Assembly: GCA_001873285.1 (NCBI GenBank) | Contig: MNYV01000143.1 | Coordinates: 1 to 11,585, forward strand | DNA: 11,585 bases | Direction: 5' to 3' | From: Nitrospirae bacterium CG2_30_53_67 | Lineage (GTDB): Bacteria > CG2-30-53-67 | Shown: piece by piece, positions 5,728-11,585 of the stretch | How the letters are laid out: each line of letters starts with the position of its first letter | Numbering within the stretch: position 1 is the stretch's first letter | The notes under the pieces: model-generated | Databases searched by the model: none | The model's input: only the letters and a program-made list of their open reading frames with translations | What the model was told of the DNA's origin: nothing | Translations under genes and position numbers: made by a program

Positions 5728-7227
5728 CTATCCCAATCCAGCCGCTTGCAAGATGGCATCCATATCCACATACTCCCGGAAGAGGCCGGCCAGACGAGCA
5801 AACTCACGGGATTTCAACTCATGATAATCGGTCAGTTCGCTGCTGCATGCGTGGTGGTCTTTCCGGATCGAATCCAAAAGCCGCCGTCGGATGGGAGCAT
5901 TTTCGAATATACCGTGGATATAGGTCCCCCAGACATTCCCCTTCGAACTCTGTGCCCCATCCTCCTCATCCACTGACCGGCCATTCCTCTTGGTGATGCG
6001 AAACATGCCCGAACATCCATTCAAACGAATGCTCTTCCCCATATGAATCTCATATCCGGTCAGATTCGGGAGACCATCCATGGACACAGCTTGGACTTGA
6101 GCCGTAACTTTTCCCCATGCCAGAACGGTCTCCACAGGAAGAAGCCCAAGACCGGCTTCTGCACTCTTTGCGCTCTCCACTCCATGAGGATCTTCAATGG
6201 TCTTACCGAGCATCTGAAAACCGCCGCAGAGACCGATGACCTGGCCCCCGTTATTTGAATAATCACAGATCGCATGGGCCATACCCGTCTCTTTCAAATA
6301 TCGGAGATCCCCGATCGTATCTTTGCTCCCCGGGATGATCACCACATCCAGTCCACGAATGGTTTCCTTGTCATCGACATAGATGACGTCCATGCCCGGA
6401 TCTCCTTCCAGGGGATCCAGGTCCGTGTAGTTGGATAGGCGAGGCAGTCTGACCACCCCGACACGGACCTTACCATCCGGTTCCATGCTTCTGCTCCTTT
6501 TCTCCGACAGGGCCACACTGTCTTCCTGTTCGATACGGAGATCTCTTATGTAAGGGAGCACACCGAACACGGGTTTCCCGGTCCGCTCCTCTATTTGCTT
6601 CAACCCCGGAGCGAGAAGACTCCGATCACCGCGGAACTTATTGATGAGAAACCCTCTGACCCGTTCTCTTTGTTGATCCTTCAGCAGGGCCATGGTCCCG
6701 ATCAAAGAAGCAAAAACCCCGCCCCGGTCAATATCAGAAACCAGGATCACCGGGGCGTCGGCCAATTCGGCCATCCGCATGTTAACAATATCCTGCTCAG
6801 CGAGATTGATCTCGGCAGGACTGCCCGCCCCTTCCAGAACAATCAGATCGAACCGCTCACAGAGGGATTCATAAGCCTCCCGAATGACATCGAGAGCCCT
6901 CTCCTTCATGGCATAATATTCCCGTGCCTTTGCGTTCCCCACAGGTCTCCCCATAAAAATGACCTGCGAACCTAAATCCGTGGTCGGTTTCAAGAGGATC
7001 GGGTTCATCTCCACACAGGGATCGATCCTTGCAGCCTCGGCTTGCACAGCCTGAGCCCTTCCGATCTCTTTGCCGTCTTTGGTGATAAAAGAGTTCAAGG
7101 CCATATTCTGGGCCTTAAAAGGAGCGACCTTCACTCCCATGTCCGAAAAGATCCGACAAAGGGCCGTCACCACAATGCTCTTCCCCACATGGGAAGCCGT
7201 CCCCTGGATCATGATGGATTTACACAC
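5728..7227 (-). CDS. cbiP: Cobyric acid synthase CbiP/CobQ (glutamine-hydrolysing)
   Basis: This enzyme uses ATP and glutamine to amidate side chains b, d, e and g of (adenosyl)cobyrinic acid a,c-diamide, giving cobyric acid. The 499-residue length is standard. The N-terminal synthetase domain shows the dethiobiotin-synthetase-like nucleotide motif QGTASHVGKS (8-17), FKAQNMALNSF (37-47), LEGAGSPAEINL (131-142) and SDIDRGGVFA (164-173). The C-terminal glutaminase domain has GLCGGFQMLG with Cys334 and GTYIHGIFEN with His438. The start is GTG, with AGGGA about 9 nt upstream; an ATG five codons in is less likely because it would cut into the first strand. It is separated from cbiH by a repeat-derived gap and followed at 6 nt by the BPL_N-type gene. 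Confidence 0.97.
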   Translation of the reverse strand: MCKSIMIQGTASHVGKSIVVTALCRIFSDMGVKVAPFKAQNMALNSFITKDGKEIGRAQAVQAEAARIDPCVEMNPILLKPTTDLGSQVIFMGRPVGNAKAREYYAMKERALDVIREAYESLCERFDLIVLEGAGSPAEINLAEQDIVNMRMAELADAPVILVSDIDRGGVFASLIGTMALLKDQQRERVRGFLINKFRGDRSLLAPGLKQIEERTGKPVFGVLPYIRDLRIEQEDSVALSEKRSRSMEPDGKVRVGVVRLPRLSNYTDLDPLEGDPGMDVIYVDDKETIRGLDVVIIPGSKDTIGDLRYLKETGMAHAICDYSNNGGQVIGLCGGFQMLGKTIEDPHGVESAKSAEAGLGLLPVETVLAWGKVTAQVQAVSMDGLPNLTGYEIHMGKSIRLNGCSGMFRITKRNGRSVDEEDGAQSSKGNVWGTYIHGIFENAPIRRRLLDSIRKDHHACSSELTDYHELKSREFARLAGLFREYVDMDAILQAAGLG

Positions 7228-7242
7228 TGGTTTTCCCTTATA

Positions 7243-7322
7243 TTCTGTCCCCTGATTTTTTGTCTACCGCCTACTGTCTACTGATTGATCTGTCTTCTGT
7301 CGTCCGTCATCTGCCTTCTGTC
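7243..7322. repeat. Simple-repeat filler between cbiH and cbiP, entering the cbiH 3' end
   Basis: Short units recur: CTGTCTTCTGTC at 7290-7301 and CTGCCTTCTGTC at 7311-7322 (11 of 12 identical), and GTCTAC twice at 7262-7281. The second CTG..TGTC unit encodes the last residues of CbiH (TEGR and stop), so the repeat has grown into or replaced the end of that gene. No hairpin with a U tract is seen, and no promoter is obvious. Confidence 0.55.
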
Positions 7323-8155
7323 CGATACCCCCGACTCGTAACCAAAACCTCTCCGAACTTTTTGGTGTCCGAGTTTCCGATGATCACGGTGGTCAGCATA
7401 TCGATCTCGTGATCGAGCATATGGTCGAGGTCTGCGATCACGATCCTGCTCTCTCCCCGCAGGGCCGAGCGCACCAGGCCTACCGGGACATCCCCGCTTC
7501 TTGACTCTCGAATAATCTTCCGGGCCTCAACAATTTGTTCTGTTCTTCCCTTGCTCTTGGGATTGATCAAGACAATCACAAAATCACCTTGGGCTGCGGC
7601 ATGAAGTCTCTTTTGGATGGTCTCCCAATCCGTTAACAGATCACTGAGAGAGATCACGGCATAATCGTTCATAAGAGGCGCGCCCAGAAGGCTCGCCGCG
7701 GCCTGCCCGGCCGTGACCCCTGGGACCACCTCCAGGTAGATCTTGGACCGCGGATAATCCCGTTGCAGGTCATGGATCATCTCCAGCGCCGGTCCGGCCA
7801 TACCGTAGACCCCGGCGTCCCCACTCGAGATCAATGCCACCCTGCGCCCGAAAAAAGTCTCCCGCACCGCCTCCTCGCACCGTTTGATCTCACTCCTCAT
7901 CCCCGATTCCCGGAACTCTTTCCCGGGAAATGCATTGGAGAGGAGGCGCAGATAGGTCCGGTACCCGACAATCACCTCGCACTCGTCCAGGACCTCCCTG
8001 GCTCGGCCGGTCATCTGGTCCAGGTCTCCGGGTCCGATCCCTACGAGGTAGAGGCGCCCCTTGACTCGGCCAGCGCCGCCGTCACATTGCCGGATACGGC
8101 CTTCGAAATCACAAGTGAATCCGCGCCTGCGCCTTTCATGGCCGCCTGTTCGCAT
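7307..8155 (-). CDS. cbiH: Cobalt-precorrin-3 (precorrin-3B) C17-methyltransferase CbiH/CobJ, start uncertain
   Basis: An SAM-dependent methyltransferase that methylates C17 and drives ring contraction. The conserved domain is complete: RLYLVGIGPGDLDQMT at the start, VIVGYRTYL, ISSGDAGVYGMA, VVPGVTAGQAAASLLGAPL, and TTVIIGNSDTKKF near the end. The ferredoxin-like C-terminal domain of long CbiH proteins is absent. The start is a problem. The domain begins at about 8065 with VKGRLYLV, where Val is GTC and no ATG, GTG or TTG occurs in this frame between 8155 and that point. The nearest in-frame starts are ATG 8155 (used here, 282 residues) and ATG 8188 (293 residues), giving a basic, Gly-rich N-terminal extension read entirely inside cbiG in the -1 frame. 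A -1 frameshifted CbiG-CbiH fusion or a damaged start codon are alternatives. The final residues derive from a simple repeat. Confidence 0.88.
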   Translation of the reverse strand: MRTGGHERRRRGFTCDFEGRIRQCDGGAGRVKGRLYLVGIGPGDLDQMTGRAREVLDECEVIVGYRTYLRLLSNAFPGKEFRESGMRSEIKRCEEAVRETFFGRRVALISSGDAGVYGMAGPALEMIHDLQRDYPRSKIYLEVVPGVTAGQAAASLLGAPLMNDYAVISLSDLLTDWETIQKRLHAAAQGDFVIVLINPKSKGRTEQIVEARKIIRESRSGDVPVGLVRSALRGESRIVIADLDHMLDHEIDMLTTVIIGNSDTKKFGEVLVTSRGYRTEGR

Positions 8156-9114
8156 ACCCCTTTTACCCCCAATTCCTTCTCTGCCCATACCGAAGGGCCC
8201 GAGCCGTCCGGCATGGCATTGAGTTCATCTCTGGTATAGAAGACCAGAGGAACGCCGAGCTTCGCCGCAAAATTCAGGAGCCCGGCCTCATCCTTTTTCA
8301 CATCGATGGTGGCGATCCGCCCCACGGACTGCAGGGCAAATCCCTCCCGTTTCAGGAGCTCCGTAACCACCTCATGGATCTCCGTCCCGGAGGTCCCCCG
8401 GTTGCACCCGATCCCCAGGACCAGGTTCCTCGGCCGGAGGATGAGGGTCCCGGGGTCCTGTTCCACTTGCCTGATCCTCCGGCTGCTGACGATGATTCGG
8501 GCTTCACATGACGAACCAAGAAGCCCCTCCAGGGTATCAAAAGAGACCCACGAGCCGTCCGCATCCCCAATCCACGGAACCCCCTCCCTGAAGATCCCCA
8601 CACATAAACCGTTTACAAGAGAGGCGTTGATCTTCTTGACGGCCTCAGGATTTTCGACCGCAAGGCCCATCTCCCCGGCCCAGAGTTCCACAGCCGGAAA
8701 ACCGGAGAGGTCCGTGGCCGTGGTAATCACGGGATCGGCCCCGATGGCTTGCGCGGCCTTCCTGCAGAGGGCATTGGCTCCACCGACATGCCCGGATACG
8801 AGGCTGATGACATGCTCTCCCTTCTCGTCGATGACCAGGACCGCCGGATCCGTGCGCTTGTCCTCAAGCAGGGGAGCAATCACTCGTACCACGATCCCGG
8901 CGGCCATGACAAAAATCATCGAGCGGTACCGGCCCCAGATCCTTGCGACCAGATCCGAAAGCGGCGGATCAAAGGGGATGAGGTTCTCACCTTCCCCTGC
9001 AAGGTTTGAGAGCGTATAACCATGGCATGCGGGAAGTGCTTCGCATAGACGTTTCCCGATCTCCCTGCCGTTCCTGGTCACGGACAATACGGCTATGTCA
9101 GCTTCAGTTTTCAT
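8041..9114 (-). CDS. cbiG: Cobalt-precorrin-5A hydrolase CbiG
   Basis: CbiG opens the ring-A lactone of cobalt-precorrin-5A and releases acetaldehyde; its presence assigns the operon to the early-cobalt (anaerobic) pathway. The protein has 357 residues. The N-terminal domain includes FVMAAGIVVRVIAPLLEDKRTDPAVLV (split here as FVMAAGIVVR and DKRTDPAVLV, about 68-94) and SLVSGHVGGAN (104-114), typical of CbiG_N. A middle region follows, and the C-terminal domain runs from NLVLGIGCNRGTS (230-242) to SGNVTAALAE (341-350). The ATG at 9114 is chosen because GGGAGAAG stands immediately before it and the family homology begins there; the frame is open further upstream but only inside cbiF. It overlaps the end of cbiF by 11 nt, and its own last 25 nt encode the start of the CbiH domain in another frame. 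Confidence 0.94.
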   Translation of the reverse strand: MKTEADIAVLSVTRNGREIGKRLCEALPACHGYTLSNLAGEGENLIPFDPPLSDLVARIWGRYRSMIFVMAAGIVVRVIAPLLEDKRTDPAVLVIDEKGEHVISLVSGHVGGANALCRKAAQAIGADPVITTATDLSGFPAVELWAGEMGLAVENPEAVKKINASLVNGLCVGIFREGVPWIGDADGSWVSFDTLEGLLGSSCEARIIVSSRRIRQVEQDPGTLILRPRNLVLGIGCNRGTSGTEIHEVVTELLKREGFALQSVGRIATIDVKKDEAGLLNFAAKLGVPLVFYTRDELNAMPDGSGPSVWAEKELGVKGVCEQAAMKGAGADSLVISKAVSGNVTAALAESRGASTS

Positions 9115-9892
9115 CTTCTCCCTGGGCCTCCCGGTACCCGTGTGAAAAGTCTTCATCATAGAGCAGGGACCGGGGTGCGCTCTCCATGGAGCGGAGGATC
9201 GGATCCAGGACGTCTCCCACAATGATCAGGGCCTGGCGTTTGATCCCCTCCCGCTCCGTCTGCCCTGCGATCTCCGAGAGTTCCCCCCGGAGGATCTTCT
9301 GGTCCGGCCACGTGGCTCGATAGACCACGGCCGCCGGCGTATCCCCTCGGTAATGCTCCATGAGTTCCGAAACCACCTCCCGGATCATCCCCATACTGAG
9401 GAAGATCACCATGGTGGCGTTGTGGCTTGCGAGCAGGGAAAGGCGCTCTTTCTGAGGGACCGGCGTCCTCCCGCCCCGCCTCGTCAGGATCACGGTCTGG
9501 GAGATGTTGGGAAGAGTCAGTTCCTGGCGCAGGGCCGCTGCGGCCGCTGACCATGAACTCACCCCGGGCACCATATCAAAGGAGATCCGGTATTTCTCCA
9601 GTTCCACCATCTGCTCGAAGATCGCTCCATAGATGGACGGGTCCCCGGAATGGATGCGGACCACCTGGCGCCCTTGTAGCGCATCGGCCACCATGGCCTT
9701 GATGATCTCTTCGAGGGTCATCTTAGCGGTGTCTTGGATCCTGGCCCCCTCTTTGGCCCATTTCAGGATGTCGGGATTGACGAGTGAGCCCGCATAGAGG
9801 ATGGTATCCGCTTCAGAGATCAGCCGCCTGGCCCGCAGGGTCAGGAGTTCCGGGTCTCCGGGCCCGGCCCCCACAAAATAGACCTTAGACAT
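9104..9892 (-). CDS. cbiF: Cobalt-precorrin-4 (precorrin-4) C11-methyltransferase CbiF/CobM
   Basis: An SAM-dependent tetrapyrrole methylase that methylates C11 before CbiG opens the lactone. The 262-residue protein carries GAGPGDPE (8-15), the CbiF-specific YAGSLVNPD (33-41), RIHSGDPSIYGA (79-90), MVPGVSSWSAAAAAL and LTRRGGRTPVP. The last two separate it clearly from the C17 and C20 enzymes. The ATG has AGGGGG 8 nt upstream. The 3' end overlaps cbiG by 11 nt, so product and next enzyme are probably made in step. It is separated from cbiL by a 94-nt spacer that holds a 38-bp palindrome. Confidence 0.97.
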   Translation of the reverse strand: MSKVYFVGAGPGDPELLTLRARRLISEADTILYAGSLVNPDILKWAKEGARIQDTAKMTLEEIIKAMVADALQGRQVVRIHSGDPSIYGAIFEQMVELEKYRISFDMVPGVSSWSAAAAALRQELTLPNISQTVILTRRGGRTPVPQKERLSLLASHNATMVIFLSMGMIREVVSELMEHYRGDTPAAVVYRATWPDQKILRGELSEIAGQTEREGIKRQALIIVGDVLDPILRSMESAPRSLLYDEDFSHGYREAQGEDEN

Positions 9893-9939
9893 TCGTCAAT
9901 CCCCCTCATCTCTCGCCCACTACACAGTGGTAAACTCTC

Positions 9940-9977
9940 TGCCACAGAGCCCACAGAGCTCTGTGTTCTCTGTGGCA
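9940..9977. repeat. 38-bp imperfect palindrome between cbiL and cbiF
   Basis: Outer arms TGCCACAGAG (9940-9949) and CTCTGTGGCA (9968-9977) are exact reverse complements. Between them lies CACAGAGCTCTGTG (9952-9965), itself a perfect 14-bp palindrome, with a CC/TT mismatch pair at the join. The motif CACAGAG is used four times, twice on each strand. It starts 10 nt after the cbiL stop and has no U tract, so it reads as a REP-like element or mRNA-stabilising hairpin and not as a terminator. Confidence 0.7.
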
Positions 9978-9986
9978 ATAGGTTTT

Positions 9987-10709
9987 TCATTCGTGTTGAG
10001 ATGTCACGATCAAGGTGGAAAGGTAGTCCACTTGATCAGGATTTACTGCCGAAAGGTCCCGGTAAATCTTCTCCTCCGGGGTCCCGCACCGGGAGACCAG
10101 GACGGCCCGGTCCATCATCCCCATCTCCCTGAGAAGTTCGATCACTTCTCCAAGCACACGGTGGACCTTGATCAGGACCACGGTCTCGTACTTCTCCAGC
10201 GCCTCACGGATCTCGTCCATTCTGTAAGTCGCAGGGAGGATCAGGACACGTCCTCCGGTACGGGCCAGGGGGACTTGGGCCGCCGCCGCCGAGGCCGTGA
10301 TCGAACTGACCCCCGGGATGATCTTGCAGGTCACATCCGGATGCTGCTTCTGCATCCGGCCGAGGACATACCCAAAGGTGCTGTAAAGCAGGGGATCGCC
10401 CAGAGTAAGAAATGCCGCGTCGCTGCCTTTGGAAAGGACATGATAAATCTTTTCCACGGCATCCATCCATACTTTTTCCAAAACCTCGGGTTCCCTCTTC
10501 ATGGGAAAGGAAAGGAATTCTACCTTCTGCCACGCCGGATTTAAAATCTTCTTCACGACTTCGAATGCGTGGCTCCCCGAATCGGATCTCGCCTCCGGGC
10601 AAAAGATGACCGGCACCTGCTGAAGGATCCGGGCTCCCTTGAGGGTCAGAAGTTCCGGATCCCCCGGCCCCACGCCGATACCGTAAAATGTCCTTTGAAG
10701 TTTAGACAT
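9987..10709 (-). CDS. cbiL: Cobalt-factor II / precorrin-2 C20-methyltransferase CbiL/CobI
   Basis: An SAM-dependent enzyme that methylates C20 of cobalt-factor II (anaerobic form) or precorrin-2, the first methylation specific to the corrin branch. The protein has 240 residues, normal length. It shows YGIGVGPGDPELLTLKGAR near the start, PVIFCPEARSDSGSHA, AFLTLGDPLLYSTF (99-112) and IPGVSSITASAAA, the combination typical of the C20 enzyme; CPEA and LLYSTF distinguish it from CbiF and CbiH. The ATG has GGAAG about 4 nt upstream. Whether the substrate contains cobalt cannot be read from this gene, but cbiG downstream argues that it does. An A/T-rich 47-nt gap precedes it. Confidence 0.95.
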   Translation of the reverse strand: MSKLQRTFYGIGVGPGDPELLTLKGARILQQVPVIFCPEARSDSGSHAFEVVKKILNPAWQKVEFLSFPMKREPEVLEKVWMDAVEKIYHVLSKGSDAAFLTLGDPLLYSTFGYVLGRMQKQHPDVTCKIIPGVSSITASAAAAQVPLARTGGRVLILPATYRMDEIREALEKYETVVLIKVHRVLGEVIELLREMGMMDRAVLVSRCGTPEEKIYRDLSAVNPDQVDYLSTLIVTSQHE

Positions 10710-10756
10710 GTTCTTCCATATAATTTTTTATTTATAATAAATTATTCTTTTCCGCT
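10710..10756 (-). promoter_or_regulatory. A/T-only island upstream of cbiL; possible internal promoter
   Basis: Positions 10718-10746 are 29 consecutive A/T bases in an otherwise GC-rich operon, including TATAAA- and TTATAT-like hexamers on the minus strand. No convincing -35 box is seen. It may be an internal promoter, an unstructured ribosome standby site before the GGAAG of cbiL, or neutral filler. Confidence 0.25.
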
Positions 10757-11585
10757 CTACGAGCCATCGGCCGAGATGATGAACACGGGATTTTCCGCCT
10801 GCATCATGACCTTTCCCTTGAGGTCGTGCCCCCGGCCGATCTGGACCGAGACCACATCAAGAGAGAGTCCCCGTTTCTTCAGGAACGCCACGGTCTGGTG
10901 CAGGGTCTCCAGGGTCACGGCATTGACCACGATCCTCCCGCCTGGACAAAGCCTCCGGACCGCGTTCCTGAGGATCTCTTCCAGATGCCCGCCGCTTCCG
11001 CCGATGAAGACCCGGTCAGGATCGGCAAGCCCCTTGAGCACGGAAGGGGCCTCACCCCGGACGACTCGGATATTCCCGGACCCGAAGCGCAGAATGTTCC
11101 GTTTCAGCATGGAGATCCGCTTGGCCGACTTCTCCACGGCATAGACCGTAACCCCCCGGGCCAGCCTGGCGGCCTCGATCGAGACCGAACCGGATCCGGC
11201 GCCCACGTCCCAGAGGATATGGCCCGGCCCGATCCTGAGCTTCCCAAGGGTCACGGCCCTGACCTCGGACCGGGTGATCATCCCCTTGTCGTGGGCCAAG
11301 ACATGATCCGGGATCCCGAATCCCTCCTCCCCGGCCCGGTCGTTCAGGATAATCATCACGTTCAGATCGGGAAACCGCTTCCCGGTCAGTGAAGAGAGGT
11401 TCCCCTGCCAGACCTTCTCATCCGGTCCTCCCAACCGGCTGCAGACATAGACCGTCGTGTCCGGAAGACCGGCTTTCAGCAGGGCCCTCGCGATCCGCGA
11501 CGGATGGTTCTTCGGATCCGTGAGCACGGCCACCTTGGTGCGGCTCCTGACCGTATGAATCACCGAGAGGAGATCCCGTCCATGG
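10757..11585 (-). CDS. cbiET: CbiE-CbiT fusion (CobL-like cobalt-precorrin methyltransferase/decarboxylase), 5' end outside window
   Basis: The frame is open to the right edge. The first residues read HGRDLL, matching the HGR motif of CbiE (C5-methyltransferase), and continue through the C-terminal half of that domain to about LNDR. The second domain is CbiT, which methylates C15 and decarboxylates the C12 acetate: KGMITRSEVRAVTLGKL, the SAM-binding glycine loop DVGAGSGSVSIE (encoded at about 11209-11174), YAVEKSAKRISML, and DRVFIGGSGGHLEEIL. This E-T order equals CobL of the aerobic pathway. An internal GTG at 11563 could look like a start but falls inside the CbiE domain and is not one. Roughly the first 110-130 residues are missing from view. 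The stop is TAG, 47 nt before cbiL. Confidence 0.95.
   Translation of the reverse strand, partial: HGRDLLSVIHTVRSRTKVAVLTDPKNHPSRIARALLKAGLPDTTVYVCSRLGGPDEKVWQGNLSSLTGKRFPDLNVMIILNDRAGEEGFGIPDHVLAHDKGMITRSEVRAVTLGKLRIGPGHILWDVGAGSGSVSIEAARLARGVTVYAVEKSAKRISMLKRNILRFGSGNIRVVRGEAPSVLKGLADPDRVFIGGSGGHLEEILRNAVRRLCPGGRIVVNAVTLETLHQTVAFLKKRGLSLDVVSVQIGRGHDLKGKVMMQAENPVFIISADGS

Noticed and set aside
8306-9019. Long plus-strand open frame opposite cbiG
   Set aside because: Antisense shadow of a well-supported gene in GC-rich DNA, with low-complexity Ser/Arg/Pro composition and no domain.
9115-9222. Upstream extension of cbiG by 36 codons
   Set aside because: The added sequence is out-of-frame cbiF code, family similarity begins at the ATG at 9114, and that ATG has its own strong ribosome binding site.
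9940-9977. Rho-independent terminator between cbiL and cbiF
   Set aside because: A strong stem exists, but no U tract follows on the minus strand and all flanking genes belong to one pathway.
9927-10544. Plus-strand open frame opposite cbiL
   Set aside because: Antisense shadow running across the palindromic spacer; no recognisable protein features.
10710-10756. Cobalamin riboswitch within the operon
   Set aside because: No B12-box-like sequence or room for a roughly 200-nt aptamer in any spacer of the window; if present, it would precede the first gene, beyond the right edge.

Overview
This window looks like chromosomal DNA of an anaerobic or facultatively anaerobic bacterium. It is moderately GC-rich, and its gene content resembles Desulfobacterota (former Deltaproteobacteria) or Nitrospirota. 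That placement is an inference from gene content, the style of the intergenic repeats and the anaerobic-type cobalamin genes; no taxonomic marker is present. I see no rRNA, tRNA, CRISPR array, transposase or integrase.

Right-hand four fifths (2451-11585, all minus strand, transcribed right to left): a compact cobalamin (vitamin B12) biosynthesis operon. Order of transcription: cbiE-cbiT fusion (5' end beyond the window), cbiL, cbiF, cbiG, cbiH, cbiP (cobQ), a class-I glutamine-amidotransferase-like gene of the BPL_N type, cbiB, cobD. CbiG marks the early-cobalt ('anaerobic') route. Together the genes cover methylation at C20, C11 and C17, ring contraction and lactone opening, part or all of the CbiE/CbiT methylation and decarboxylation step, amidation of four corrin side chains, and synthesis and attachment of aminopropanol phosphate. 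cbiA, cbiC, cbiD, cbiJ and the nucleotide-loop genes are not here and would lie elsewhere, possibly upstream to the right. Most genes overlap or sit within a few bases of each other. The longer gaps hold a 38-bp palindrome (cbiL/cbiF), a simple-repeat filler (cbiH/cbiP) and a 29-nt pure A/T run (cbiET/cbiL).

Left-hand fifth (1-2450): small accessory genes on both strands. After a cluster of direct and inverted intergenic repeats come a small TusA-like gene and a PilZ (c-di-GMP receptor) gene on the plus strand. They converge, with overlapping stop codons, on a minus-strand pair: a small two-helix membrane protein and a MazG-like nucleotide pyrophosphohydrolase. A second TusA-like gene (plus strand) then converges on the end of the cobalamin operon, with a small perfect hairpin between them.

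Points most worth a second look: (1) the BPL_N/GATase-like gene embedded between cbiP and cbiB has a complete-looking Cys-His-Asp set and uses ATA for 14 of 20 isoleucines, against 2 of 21 in neighbouring cbiB; (2) cbiH has no normal start codon where its conserved domain begins, inside the end of cbiG, which suggests an N-terminal extension, a -1 frameshift fusion or a lost start; (3) both TusA-like proteins lack the catalytic cysteine of the CPxP motif.
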